Translations under genes and position numbers: made by a program
Source: Bacteroidaceae bacterium
Lineage (GTDB): Bacteria; Bacteroidota; Bacteroidia; Bacteroidales; Bacteroidaceae
Assembly (NCBI GenBank): GCA_900770665.1
Contig: CAAGKZ010000041.1
Location: 1-20,088 of the forward strand
Direction: 5' to 3'
DNA: 20,088 nt
The notes under the pieces: model-generated
Told to the model about the DNA's origin: nothing
What the model saw: the letters and a program-made list of their open reading frames with translations, nothing else
Database searches by the model: none
Shown: piece by piece, positions 7,135-16,127 of the stretch
How the letters are laid out: the number at the start of each line of letters is the position of its first letter
How positions within the stretch are numbered: position 1 is the stretch's first letter

Positions 7135-9885
7135 ATGAGCTTAGCAAGCACTTACATACCCGCAGAGGTTGAGGAGAAATGGTACGAGTATTGGTTGAAG
7201 AACAATCTTTTCCACTCGGAACCCGATGAGAGAGAGCCATACACAATCGTAATACCACCACCAAACGTAACCGGTGTGTTGCACATGGGTCACATGCTCA
7301 ACAACACCATCCAGGATATCCTTGTACGCCGCGCACGCATGCTCGGCAAGAATGCTTGTTGGGTACCGGGTACCGACCACGCATCAATTGCCACAGAGGC
7401 AAAGGTGGTAAAGAAACTTGCAGGCCAGGGCATCAAGAAGAGCGACCTCACACGCGAGGAGTTCCTCAAGCACGCTTGGGAATGGACCGACGAGCATGGC
7501 GGCATCATCCTTCAGCAGCTGCGCAAGCTTGGCGCATCGTGCGACTGGGACCGCACATCATTTACAATGGACGAGATTCGCAGCAAGAGCGTCATCAAGG
7601 TGTTCTGCGACCTCTACAACAAGGGCCTCATCTACCGCGGCCTGCGCATGGTGAACTGGGATCCCAAGGCACAGACAGCACTGAGCAACGAGGAGGTTAT
7701 CTACAAGGAGGAGAAGAGCAAGCTCTATTACCTTAAATATTATGTTGACGAGGCTGCAGGCTGCACCGATGGCGAGGAGGCCGATGCTGTGACACTTGCA
7801 GCAACAGACGCTTTCGACCCCACAGTAAAGCACCAGATTCTGCACCGCGACGCCAATGGCCGCCGCTATGCGGTTGTTGCTACCACACGTCCCGAGACAA
7901 TCATGGGTGACACAGCAATGTGTATCAACCCTAAGGACCCAAAGAACAGCTGGCTCAAGGGCAAGAGAGTTATCGTGCCATTGGTAAACCGTTCAATCCC
8001 CGTTATCGAGGACCGTTATGTAGAGATTGAGTTCGGTACAGGTTGCTTGAAAGTTACCCCTGCACACGACACCAACGACTACATGCTTGGCAAGACACAC
8101 AACCTTGAGACAATCGACATCTTCAACGCCGATGCCACCATCAGCGAGGCTGCCGGAATGTACGTTGGCCAGGACCGCATGGATGTACGCGTACAGATTG
8201 CCAAAGACCTTGCCGACGCAGGCCTGTTGGAGAAGGTGGAGGATTATGAGAACAAGGTGGGTTACAGCGAGCGTAATGCCGACACAGCTGTTGAGCCACG
8301 CCTTTGCATGCAGTGGTTCCTGCGCATGCAGCACTTTGCTGACATCGCATTGCCACCGGTAATGGAGGACAAACTGAAGTTCTACCCTACAAAATACAAG
8401 ACTACATACAACAACTGGCTTGCAAACATACAGGACTGGTGCATCAGCCGCCAGCTGTGGTGGGGACACCGCATCCCCGCATACTTCCTGCCGGTAGCCG
8501 AGGGCACCGAGGAGCAGTTCGTTGTTGCCGAGAGCCGCGAGGAGGCACTTGCACTTGCAAAGGCTATCCCGGGCTATGAAAACATCACAGCCGAGGAACT
8601 CCGTCACGACGAGGACGCACTCGACACATGGTTCAGCTCATGGTTGTGGCCAATATCACTGTTCAATGGCATTCTTGACCCGGGCAACAAGGAGATTAGC
8701 TACTACTACCCCACAAATGACCTTGTTACAGGCCCGGACATCATCTTCTTCTGGGTGGCACGTATGATTATGGCCGGTTACGAGTATAAGGGCGACATGC
8801 CATTCAAGAACGTATACTTCACAGGTATCGTACGCGACAAGCTCGGCCGCAAGATGAGCAAGTCACTCGGCAACAGCCCCGACCCGCTCGACCTGATTGC
8901 ACGTTACGGCGCCGACGGTGTGCGCATGGGTATCATGCTCTCTGCACCAGCCGGTAACGACATCCTCTTCGATGACAGCCTCTGCGAGCAGGGACGTAAC
9001 TTCTGCAACAAGATATGGAATGCTTTCCGCCTTGTAAAGGGTTGGAACGTAAGCAGCGAGATTGAGCAGCCCGAGAGCAGCAAACTTGCCATCAAATACT
9101 TTGGCGAGACACTCGCAAAGGCAGCGACAGAACTTGACGACCTCTTTGGCAAATACCGCCTCAACGAAGCCTTGATGACCGTGTACTCACTCTTCTGGGA
9201 CGAGTTCTCGGCATGGTATCTTGAGATGATTAAGCCCGCCTACGGTTCACCAATCGATACAGCGACATACGAGGCAACACTCGGCTTCTTCGACAGCCTG
9301 TTGCGCCTGTTGCACCCATTCATGCCATTCATCACCGAGGAGTTGTGGCAGAATATCAAGGAGCGCAAGGAGGGCGAGAGCATCATGGTACAGAGCACAA
9401 AGGAACTTGCTGCAGAGTGCGACGAGGCATTCCTTGGCAAAATTGTAATAATGAAGGATGTCATTGGCGGTGTACGCGCCACACGCCAGCAGAAGAACCT
9501 CTCGCCACGCGAGCCATTGGCACTGCAGATTATCGGTGAGTCACCGGTTGCCGGCCTTGAGTGCGTGATGACAAAGATGGCAAACCTTTCATCACTCGAA
9601 AGCGTTGCTACACCCGATGACACAGCCGTGTCGTTCCGCGTGGGCACAACAGAGTTCGCCATTCCAATGGGTTCACTCATTGACAAGGATGCCGAGATTG
9701 CAAAGATGCAGGAGGAACTTGCATACCACGAGAAGTTCCTCAAGAGCGTTGAGGCAAAGCTTGGCAACCCCAACTTTGTAAGCAAGGCTCCCGAAAAAAT
9801 CATTGCCATCGAGCGCAAGAAACAGTCGGACGCAATGGAAAAGATAGCAATGCTCAAGGAAAGCATACAAAAACTATCTAAGTAA
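7135..9885 (+). CDS. valS: Valine--tRNA ligase
   Basis: This 916-residue class I aminoacyl-tRNA synthetase charges tRNA-Val with valine in the cytoplasm. The ATP-binding HIGH motif appears as HMGH (50-53) within PPPNVTGVLHMGH. The KMSKS motif is intact at 573-577 within GRKMSKSLGNSPDPL. Between them is the CP1 editing domain, with TTRPETIMGDTA (about 250-261) and VTPAHDTNDY, which removes mischarged threonine. An anticodon-binding helical domain follows, with FMPFITEELWQ near 730. The C-terminal coiled coil that contacts tRNA covers about 848-916. Length and domain order are normal. It leads a closely spaced run: the next start codon is 12 bp downstream. Confidence 0.97.
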   Translation: MSLASTYIPAEVEEKWYEYWLKNNLFHSEPDEREPYTIVIPPPNVTGVLHMGHMLNNTIQDILVRRARMLGKNACWVPGTDHASIATEAKVVKKLAGQGIKKSDLTREEFLKHAWEWTDEHGGIILQQLRKLGASCDWDRTSFTMDEIRSKSVIKVFCDLYNKGLIYRGLRMVNWDPKAQTALSNEEVIYKEEKSKLYYLKYYVDEAAGCTDGEEADAVTLAATDAFDPTVKHQILHRDANGRRYAVVATTRPETIMGDTAMCINPKDPKNSWLKGKRVIVPLVNRSIPVIEDRYVEIEFGTGCLKVTPAHDTNDYMLGKTHNLETIDIFNADATISEAAGMYVGQDRMDVRVQIAKDLADAGLLEKVEDYENKVGYSERNADTAVEPRLCMQWFLRMQHFADIALPPVMEDKLKFYPTKYKTTYNNWLANIQDWCISRQLWWGHRIPAYFLPVAEGTEEQFVVAESREEALALAKAIPGYENITAEELRHDEDALDTWFSSWLWPISLFNGILDPGNKEISYYYPTNDLVTGPDIIFFWVARMIMAGYEYKGDMPFKNVYFTGIVRDKLGRKMSKSLGNSPDPLDLIARYGADGVRMGIMLSAPAGNDILFDDSLCEQGRNFCNKIWNAFRLVKGWNVSSEIEQPESSKLAIKYFGETLAKAATELDDLFGKYRLNEALMTVYSLFWDEFSAWYLEMIKPAYGSPIDTATYEATLGFFDSLLRLLHPFMPFITEELWQNIKERKEGESIMVQSTKELAAECDEAFLGKIVIMKDVIGGVRATRQQKNLSPREPLALQIIGESPVAGLECVMTKMANLSSLESVATPDDTAVSFRVGTTEFAIPMGSLIDKDAEIAKMQEELAYHEKFLKSVEAKLGNPNFVSKAPEKIIAIERKKQSDAMEKIAMLKESIQKLSK

Positions 9886-9897
9886 CAATAGAACAAA

Positions 9898-10800
9898 ATG
9901 AAGGACAAGAAAAAGATCATAATCATATCGGCCGCAGCTGTTCTTGGAATACTTATTGTTGTACTGACAATAAGCTTGGCGAAGACCAAAAACAATCTAA
10001 AGGAGAGCGAGAAACAGAATGAGGAGATACAGGAACTCATTGCCCTTGAACAGGAAGAGATGCTCAATGACCTGCAGAATGCGCAGATTGAATACGAAGA
10101 ACTGAAAACAAAAATTCTCAGCAACGACTCTTTGTTGATAAAACTTGAACAGGAGCAGTTGCGCACCCAGCAGCTCTACGAGGAGTTGCAGAACACAAAG
10201 GCCACCAATGCTGCCGAAATCAAGCGCCTGAAGAAGGAGCTCAAGACACTGCGTGCCGTGTTGGAGGATTATATGGTTCAGATTGATTCACTCTATCGCG
10301 AAAATGCAGTGCTGAAAGACGAGAATACAAAGCTCATCGCAGGCAAAAAAAGAGTCGAAAAGGAGAGGAACGACCTTGCCAAAGAGAAGGAAGCGCTTAC
10401 CGAGAAGGTAGACCTTGCTGCGCAGTTGGATGCCACAGATGTTGCGATAGAAATGTTGCGCAGCAATGGCAAGAAAACCTCAAAGGTAAAGAATGCAAAG
10501 CAGATTAGTGTAAGTTGCACAATATCAAAGAACATAACTGCAAGCACCGGCGACAAGATTGTATATGTTAGAATCATGCAGCCCGACGGCGAACCTTTGA
10601 CAAAAGGCTACAGCAACACATTCAAGTACCAGAACCGCGACATCAGCTATTCAATGAACAAGAGTTTTGAGTTCAGCGGCGAGGAGCACTCACTCACCCT
10701 CTACTGGAACATCGAAGAGACATTGCAGCAGGGACGCTACTGTGCATACATATTCGTAGACGGTAACATGATTGGAGAAGGATATGCCGATTTTGAATAA
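9898..10800 (+). CDS. Membrane-anchored coiled-coil protein of unknown function
   Basis: The 300-residue product has one N-terminal membrane helix at about 7-28, preceded by the basic MKDKKK, so the bulk is probably periplasmic. Residues about 30-185 form a long charged heptad-rich coiled coil (for example LENAVLKDENTKL-type and EKERNDLAKEKEALTEKV runs). The last 100 residues (about 200-300) are different: beta-rich, with VSCTISKNI, KIVYVRIMQPDGEPL and GRYCAYIFVDGNMIGEGYADF, suggesting a small beta-sandwich. I do not recognise a named family. It is 12 bp after valS and 24 bp before the UDP-glucuronate decarboxylase gene, so probably co-transcribed, but neither neighbour explains it. An envelope-spanning scaffold or wall-associated role is possible from topology only. 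Confidence 0.8.
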   Translation: MKDKKKIIIISAAAVLGILIVVLTISLAKTKNNLKESEKQNEEIQELIALEQEEMLNDLQNAQIEYEELKTKILSNDSLLIKLEQEQLRTQQLYEELQNTKATNAAEIKRLKKELKTLRAVLEDYMVQIDSLYRENAVLKDENTKLIAGKKRVEKERNDLAKEKEALTEKVDLAAQLDATDVAIEMLRSNGKKTSKVKNAKQISVSCTISKNITASTGDKIVYVRIMQPDGEPLTKGYSNTFKYQNRDISYSMNKSFEFSGEEHSLTLYWNIEETLQQGRYCAYIFVDGNMIGEGYADFE

Positions 10801-10824
10801 GAAAAAGAGATTACTACTTCTTAT

Positions 10825-11760
10825 ATGAAAAGAATACTTGTAACAGGAGGAGCAGGATTCATAGGGTCGCACCTGTGCGAAAGATTGCTCAATGACGGCA
10901 ACGATGTCATCTGCCTCGACAACTACTTCACTGGCAGCAAGGACAACATACGCCACCTCATAGGCAACGACCACTTTGAGCTTGTCCGCCATGACATAAC
11001 ACAGCCCTACACTGCCGAGGTCGACGAGATATACAATCTTGCCTGCCCCGCATCGCCCGTGCACTACCAGCACGACCCTGTAAAGACCATACAGACATGC
11101 GTAATTGGTTCAATGAACATGTTGGGACTGGCAAAGCGTGTAGGTGCAAAGATTCTGCAGGCCTCTACAAGCGAGGTTTATGGTGACCCTATCATACACC
11201 CACAGGTCGAGAGCTATTGGGGAAACGTAAACCCCATAGGCATACGTTCATGCTACGACGAGGGTAAGCGTTGTGCCGAAACACTGTTCATGGACTATCA
11301 CCGCCAGAACAATGTAAAGATAAAGATTATCCGCATATTCAACACATACGGCCCACGCATGAGCATGAACGACGGCCGCGTGGTGTCGAACTTCATAGTA
11401 CAGGCGCTGCAAGGCAAGAACATCACCATCTATGGCGACGGAAAGCAGACACGCAGTTTCCAGTATGTAGACGACCTTGTAGAAGGCATGGTGCGCATGA
11501 TGGAGACCGGCGACGACTTCACAGGCCCGGTAAACATCGGTAACCCCGGTGAATTTACAATGCTGGAGCTTGCCGAGAAGGTGATTGAACTCACCGGTTC
11601 AAAATCAAGAATCGTATTTGAGCCGCTACCACAGGACGACCCACGCCAACGTAAGCCTGACATATCACTTGCAAACCGCATGCTTGACGGATGGCAGCCC
11701 GAGATAAAGCTCGATGAAGGCCTGGGACACACGATAGACTATTTTAAGAAACTGATATGA
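10825..11760 (+). CDS. uxs: UDP-glucuronic acid decarboxylase (UDP-xylose synthase)
   Basis: This 311-residue extended short-chain dehydrogenase/reductase converts UDP-glucuronate to UDP-xylose plus CO2 using bound NAD+. The Rossmann motif is GGAGFIGSHL (8-17). The catalytic region has STSEVYGDP (114-122) and YDEGK (144-148), where Y144 and K148 form the SDR pair. ESYWGNVNPIGIRSCYDEGKR is the pattern that separates UXS enzymes from UDP-glucose epimerases and dTDP-glucose dehydratases. QTRSFQYVDDLVEGM and the C-terminal DDPRQRKPDI also fit UXS. The length matches soluble bacterial forms. UDP-xylose would feed glycan or exopolysaccharide synthesis, although no glycosyltransferase lies nearby. 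A repeat follows the stop codon by 6 bp. Confidence 0.92.
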   Translation: MKRILVTGGAGFIGSHLCERLLNDGNDVICLDNYFTGSKDNIRHLIGNDHFELVRHDITQPYTAEVDEIYNLACPASPVHYQHDPVKTIQTCVIGSMNMLGLAKRVGAKILQASTSEVYGDPIIHPQVESYWGNVNPIGIRSCYDEGKRCAETLFMDYHRQNNVKIKIIRIFNTYGPRMSMNDGRVVSNFIVQALQGKNITIYGDGKQTRSFQYVDDLVEGMVRMMETGDDFTGPVNIGNPGEFTMLELAEKVIELTGSKSRIVFEPLPQDDPRQRKPDISLANRMLDGWQPEIKLDEGLGHTIDYFKKLI

Positions 11761-11766
11761 CCCCAA

Positions 11767-11793
11767 TGTCATACTGAACGAAGTGAAGTATCT
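11767..11793 (+). repeat. Dispersed intergenic repeat, copy 1
   Basis: The copy begins TGTCATACTGAACGAAG and ends GAAGTATCT, in the gap between the UDP-glucuronate decarboxylase gene and lysS. Its ATACT and AGTAT ends can pair. It is the only copy in the window with an A-T pair at the variable position. Confidence 0.85.
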
Positions 11794-11835
11794 TAGAACC
11801 ACATTAAAAGAAACTAATATAAAAACAATATAACA

Positions 11836-13563
11836 ATGAACATTCTAGAACTTAGCGAACAGGAGATTGTACGCCGCGAGGCACTTGCCGAACTGCGCAA
11901 CATGGGTATTGAACCATACCCCGCAGCGGAGTATCCCACAGATGCATTTTCAACAGACATCATAGCCGAATTCAAGGACGAGGACGAGCCACGCAAGGTG
12001 TGCATCGCAGGCCGCATGATGAGCCGCCGCGTAATGGGTAAGGCTTCATTCATTGAGTTGCAGGACTCTAAAGGCCGCGTACAGGTGTACATCACACGCG
12101 ACGACATCTGCCCGGGCGAGAACAAGGACACATACAACGTGCTCTTCAAGCGTTTGCTCGACATCGGTGACTTCATCGGCGTCAAGGGTACAGTATTCCG
12201 CACACAGACAGGCGAAATCACTGTTCACGCTCACGAGATTACATTCCTTTCAAAGAGCATCCGTCCATTGCCAATCGTAAAGTACAAGGACGGTGTGGCT
12301 TACGACCGTTTCGAAGACCCCGAGCTACGTTACCGCCAGCGTTACGTTGACCTTGTTGTAAACGATGATGTAAAGGAGATTTTCATCAAGCGCAACAAGA
12401 TTTACAGTTCAATGCGCGAGTTCTTCAACAGCCGTGGCTACATGGAGGTTGAGACACCCGTATTGCAATCAATCCCCGGTGGTGCAGCGGCACGTCCGTT
12501 CATCACACACCACAACGCATTGGACATTCCACTCTACTTGCGTATCGCCAACGAGCTCTATCTCAAGCGTCTTATCGTAGGTGGCTTCGAGGGTGTATAC
12601 GAGTTCTCGAAGAACTTCCGCAACGAAGGTATGGACCGCACACACAACCCAGAGTTCACCTGTATGGAGATTTATGTATCGTACAAGGACTACAACTGGA
12701 TGATGTGCTTCACCGAGCAGATGCTGGAGAAGATTGCACTCGACGTGAACGGCACAACTGATGTTCAGGTTGGCGAGCACACCATCAGTTTCAAGGCACC
12801 TTTCCGCCGCGTGACAATGCTCGACTCTATCAAGGAGTTCACCGGCTATGACCTCAACGGCAAGAGCGAGGAGGAGATTTTTGCAATCTGCAAGGAGCTT
12901 AAGATGGAGGTTGACGAGACAATGGGTAAGGGCAAGCTCATCGACGAGATTTTCGGCGAGTTCTGCGAGGGCAACTACATACAGCCTACATTCATCACAG
13001 ACTACCCCATTGAGATGTCACCACTCTGCAAGCGCCACCGCAACAACCCTGACCTCACCGAGCGTTTTGAGCTCATGGTAAACGGTAAGGAGCTCTGTAA
13101 CGCATACAGCGAGCTCAACGACCCAATCGACCAGGCCGAGCGTTTCCAGGAGCAGCTGCGCCTGAGCGAGAAGGGCGACGACGAGGCAATGTTCATCGAC
13201 AAGGACTTCGTGCGTGCGCTTGAGTATGGTATGCCTCCAACATCGGGTATGGGTATCGGTATGGACCGTCTTGCAATGCTCATGACAGGCCAGACAACAA
13301 TCCAGGAGGTATTGTTCTTCCCACAGATGCGCCCCGAGAAGAAGGTTCCAAAGGACAACGCCGCTGCATTTGCTGTAATCGGTGTTCCCGAGGAGTGGGT
13401 TCCCGTGCTCCACAAGGCAGGCTACAACCTTGTAAACGACCTCAAGGGTGGCAATGCACAGAAGATTCAGATGGAGATTGGCGGCATCAACAAGAAGTTC
13501 AAGCTGGGCTACACCGTACCATCTGTAAACGATGTTGCTGCGTGGATTGAAAAGCTCGGATAA
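11836..13563 (+). CDS. lysS: Lysine--tRNA ligase (class II) with C-terminal extension
   Basis: This enzyme charges tRNA-Lys in the cytoplasm. The N-terminal OB-fold anticodon-binding domain is seen at about 55-145 (VCIAGRMMSRRVMGKASFIEL). The class II catalytic core has motif 2 FRNEGMDRTHNPEF (261-274) and motif 3 GMGIGMDRLAML (about 471-482). Homologues of E. coli size (about 505 residues) stop soon after FFPQMRPEKK (about 494-503). This protein runs to 575 residues, adding about 70 that resemble a small helical DNA/RNA-binding fold (VLHKAGYNLVNDLKG then KIQMEIGGINKKFKLGY); such an extension is usual in Bacteroidetes LysS as far as I know. The ATG follows an AT-rich leader without a Shine-Dalgarno sequence. 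The gpsA gene follows after 17 bp. Confidence 0.96.
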   Translation: MNILELSEQEIVRREALAELRNMGIEPYPAAEYPTDAFSTDIIAEFKDEDEPRKVCIAGRMMSRRVMGKASFIELQDSKGRVQVYITRDDICPGENKDTYNVLFKRLLDIGDFIGVKGTVFRTQTGEITVHAHEITFLSKSIRPLPIVKYKDGVAYDRFEDPELRYRQRYVDLVVNDDVKEIFIKRNKIYSSMREFFNSRGYMEVETPVLQSIPGGAAARPFITHHNALDIPLYLRIANELYLKRLIVGGFEGVYEFSKNFRNEGMDRTHNPEFTCMEIYVSYKDYNWMMCFTEQMLEKIALDVNGTTDVQVGEHTISFKAPFRRVTMLDSIKEFTGYDLNGKSEEEIFAICKELKMEVDETMGKGKLIDEIFGEFCEGNYIQPTFITDYPIEMSPLCKRHRNNPDLTERFELMVNGKELCNAYSELNDPIDQAERFQEQLRLSEKGDDEAMFIDKDFVRALEYGMPPTSGMGIGMDRLAMLMTGQTTIQEVLFFPQMRPEKKVPKDNAAAFAVIGVPEEWVPVLHKAGYNLVNDLKGGNAQKIQMEIGGINKKFKLGYTVPSVNDVAAWIEKLG

Positions 13564-13580
13564 CATTTAAACAGAAAACT

Positions 13581-14579
13581 ATGGAACTTTCCAACAAACA
13601 GGTTGCCATTATGGGTGGCGGCAGTTGGGCAACGGCTATTGCCAAGATTCTGCTCAACAATGTCGAGACCATAAACTGGTACATAAGACGCGATGACCGC
13701 ATCGAGGATTTCAAGCGCCTGGGTCACAACCCCGCCTATCTCTCCTCGGTAAAGTTCGACACGAACAGAATCAACTTCTCATCGGACATCAACAAAGTTG
13801 TCAAAGAGAGTGACATTCTGGTGTTCGTGACGCCATCGCCCTACCTCAAGAATCACCTTAAGAAACTGAAGGCCAATCTCGAGGACAAGTTCATCGTCAA
13901 TGCCATAAAGGGTATTGTGCCCGATGAGAACCTCATTATCTCGGAGTACTTCAACAAGGTGTACAAGGTACCTTATGACAACATCGCTGCCATTGCGGGT
14001 CCTTGCCATGCCGAGGAGGTTGCGCTCGAGCGCCTTTCGTACCTCACAGTGGGTTGTGCGAACATTGACCACGCGAAGCAGTTTGCCAAGAAATTGGGTA
14101 GCTGTTTCATCAAGACATCGGTGAGCGACGATGTTGTCGGCATTGAGTACGGTTCGGTTCTCAAGAACATCTACGCTATTGCAGCAGGTATCTGCAGTGG
14201 CTTGAAGTATGGCGACAACTTCCAGGCTGTACTCATGTCAAACGCAGCCATTGAGATGAACCGTTTCCTCAACGTGGTACACCCAATCGAGCGCACCATC
14301 AATGACTCGGTATATATGGGCGACCTCTTGGTGACAGGCTACTCAAAGTTCAGCCGCAACCGCGTGTTCGGCAGCATGATCGGTAAGGGATACTCTGTGA
14401 AGAACGCACAGATTGAGATGGAGATGATTGCCGAGGGTTACTATGCAGCAAAGTGCATCAAGGAGATCAACGAGCACTACCGCATAAACACCCCAATCAT
14501 CGATGCTGTGTACAACATACTTTACGAGGGTATATCACCGGTAATTGAGATTAAACTTTTAACAGACTCATTCAAGTAA
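13581..14579 (+). CDS. gpsA: Glycerol-3-phosphate dehydrogenase [NAD(P)+]
   Basis: The enzyme reduces dihydroxyacetone phosphate to sn-glycerol 3-phosphate, the backbone for membrane phospholipids. The 332 residues fit the bacterial GpsA family. The NAD(P)-binding motif is GGGSWATA (12-19). VTPSPYLK (about 83-90), NAIKG (107-111, with catalytic Lys110) and AGPCHAEEV (139-147, where most families have GPSFAxEV) follow. The second catalytic Lys is K195 in GSVLKNIYAIAAGI, and SNAAIEMNRF (about 220-229) forms the substrate pocket. It lies 17 bp after lysS, so the two are very probably co-transcribed. An inverted pair of dispersed repeats follows and separates it from pgi. Confidence 0.95.
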   Translation: MELSNKQVAIMGGGSWATAIAKILLNNVETINWYIRRDDRIEDFKRLGHNPAYLSSVKFDTNRINFSSDINKVVKESDILVFVTPSPYLKNHLKKLKANLEDKFIVNAIKGIVPDENLIISEYFNKVYKVPYDNIAAIAGPCHAEEVALERLSYLTVGCANIDHAKQFAKKLGSCFIKTSVSDDVVGIEYGSVLKNIYAIAAGICSGLKYGDNFQAVLMSNAAIEMNRFLNVVHPIERTINDSVYMGDLLVTGYSKFSRNRVFGSMIGKGYSVKNAQIEMEMIAEGYYAAKCIKEINEHYRINTPIIDAVYNILYEGISPVIEIKLLTDSFK

Positions 14580-14591
14580 TCGTTAAAATTT

Positions 14592-14618
14592 AGATTCTTC
14601 GCTTTGCTCAGAATGACA
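14592..14618 (-). repeat. Dispersed intergenic repeat, copy 2 (inverted)
   Basis: On the minus strand it reads TGTCATTCTGAGC followed by an end GAAGAATCT. The variable pair is T-A. It lies 13 bp from copy 3 in opposite orientation, so the two could fold into one long imperfect hairpin between gpsA and pgi. Confidence 0.85.
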
Positions 14619-14631
14619 CTCTTCGCGTTTT

Positions 14632-14659
14632 TGTCATCCTGAACGTGAGTGAAGGATCT
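14632..14659 (+). repeat. Dispersed intergenic repeat, copy 3
   Basis: The copy begins TGTCATCCTGAACG and ends GAAGGATCT, ending 19 bp before the pgi start codon. The variable pair is C-G. Together with copy 2 it forms an inverted pair. Confidence 0.85.
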
Positions 14660-14678
14660 TAAAAAAACAACAATAACA

Positions 14679-16022
14679 ATGAAAAATATAACACTCAACA
14701 TTGACAAGGTTACAGGTTTTGTAACACGTGAGCAGATTCTGGCTCTTGAGCCACAGGTTAAACGCGCACAGGCCGCTCTTGAGGACGGTTCACTCCCAGG
14801 CAACGACTTCCTCGGCTGGTTGCACCTCCCATCATCAATAACAGCAGAGCACATTGCCGACATCAACGCTACAGCACAGACACTCCGCGAGAACTGCGAG
14901 GTTGTTGTGGTTGCAGGTATCGGCGGTAGCTACCTTGGTGCACGCGCAGTCATCGAGGCTCTCAGCAACAATTTTGCCGCACTCATGGGCGACAGCAAGA
15001 ACCCACGCGTAATCTTCGCAGGCCACAACATCAGCGAGGACTACCTCTTTGAGCTCACAGAGTACCTCAAGGACAAGAAGTTCGGCGTAATCAATATCTC
15101 AAAATCGGGTACAACAACCGAGACAGCGCTTGCTTTCCGTCTCTTGAAGAAGCAGTGCGAGGACCAGCGTGGCAAGGAGATGGCAAGCAAGGTTATCGTC
15201 GCCATCACCGATGCAGTAAAGGGTGCAGCACGCATCACAGCAAACAAGGAGGGTTACAAGAGCTTCATCATCCCCGACAACGTTGGTGGCCGTTTCTCAG
15301 TCCTCACTCCTGTAGGCCTGTTGCCAATTGCTGTTGCAGGCTTCGACATCGAGGCACTTGTAAACGGTGCACAGGACATGGAGAAGAACTGTGCTCCCGA
15401 GGTTCCATTCGAGGAGAACATCGCAGCAATGTACGCAGCTACACGTAACGCACTTTATGCCGACGGCAAGAAGATCGAGATTCTCGTTAACTACCAGCCA
15501 AAGCTCCACTTCACATCCGAGTGGTGGAAGCAGCTCTACGGCGAGAGCGAGGGCAAGGAGAACAAGGGTATCTTCCCTGCATCTGTTGACTTCACAACAG
15601 ACCTCCACTCAATGGGTCAGTGGATTCAGGAGGGTGAGCGCACAATCTTCGAGACAGTGCTCTCTATCGAGAAGCCAAACAGCTCACTCACCGTTCCAAG
15701 CGACGAGGAGAACCTCGACGGTCTCAACTTCCTCGCAGGCAAGCACGTTGACGAGGTGAACAAGATGGCCGAGCTTGGTACACAGCTTGCACACGTTGAC
15801 GGTGGCGTGCCCAACATCCGCATCTCAATCCCTGAGCTCAACGCATACTACATTGGCCAGTTGCTCTACTTCTTCGAGATTGGTTGCGGTATCAGCGGCT
15901 ATGTACTTGGTGTGAACCCATTCAACCAGCCCGGTGTAGAGGCATACAAGAAGAACATGTTCGCACTCCTTGACAAACCCGGTTACGAGGAGGAGAGCAA
16001 GGCTATCCGCGCAAGACTGTAA
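14679..16022 (+). CDS. pgi: Glucose-6-phosphate isomerase
   Basis: The enzyme interconverts glucose 6-phosphate and fructose 6-phosphate in glycolysis and gluconeogenesis. From the ATG at 14679 it has 447 residues, the short bacterial form. A GTG at 14649 in the same frame would add ten residues, but it lies inside a repeat and adds nothing conserved. Motifs are VAGIGGSYLGARAV (78-91, phosphate binding), SKSGTTTET (141-149), DNVGGRFSVLTPVGLLP (200-216, the classic PGI signature), LYGESEGK (286-293, with the catalytic Glu), FTTDLHSMGQ (305-314, with the ring-opening His309) and FNQPGVEAYKKN (415-426, with the catalytic Lys). The HAD phosphatase gene follows after a 310-bp repeat-rich gap. Confidence 0.96.
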   Translation: MKNITLNIDKVTGFVTREQILALEPQVKRAQAALEDGSLPGNDFLGWLHLPSSITAEHIADINATAQTLRENCEVVVVAGIGGSYLGARAVIEALSNNFAALMGDSKNPRVIFAGHNISEDYLFELTEYLKDKKFGVINISKSGTTTETALAFRLLKKQCEDQRGKEMASKVIVAITDAVKGAARITANKEGYKSFIIPDNVGGRFSVLTPVGLLPIAVAGFDIEALVNGAQDMEKNCAPEVPFEENIAAMYAATRNALYADGKKIEILVNYQPKLHFTSEWWKQLYGESEGKENKGIFPASVDFTTDLHSMGQWIQEGERTIFETVLSIEKPNSSLTVPSDEENLDGLNFLAGKHVDEVNKMAELGTQLAHVDGGVPNIRISIPELNAYYIGQLLYFFEIGCGISGYVLGVNPFNQPGVEAYKKNMFALLDKPGYEEESKAIRARL

Positions 16023-16070
16023 CAAGATAAGGTGAAAAGTTAAAACGGAAAACGGAAAACAAGCGCACAC

Positions 16071-16098
16071 AGATTCTTCACATTCGTTCAGAATGACA
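16071..16098 (-). repeat. Dispersed intergenic repeat, copy 4 (inverted)
   Basis: On the minus strand it begins TGTCATTCTGAACG and ends GAAGAATCT, with a T-A variable pair. It faces copy 5 across 29 bp, repeating the inverted-pair arrangement seen between gpsA and pgi. Confidence 0.85.
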
Positions 16099-16127
16099 GC
16101 ATGATGTACTCATCCTAAACGAGTATT

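Noticed and set aside
9240..10166. Long minus-strand open frame (308 codons) antisense to the end of valS and the coiled-coil gene
   Set aside because: It is low-complexity Ser/Phe/Ile-rich, spans the ends of two well-supported genes, and mirrors their codon bias; it has no recognisable domain.
14649..14678. GTG start extending pgi by ten residues
   Set aside because: It lies in a repeat copy, and the ATG at 14679 gives the normal N-terminus and length.
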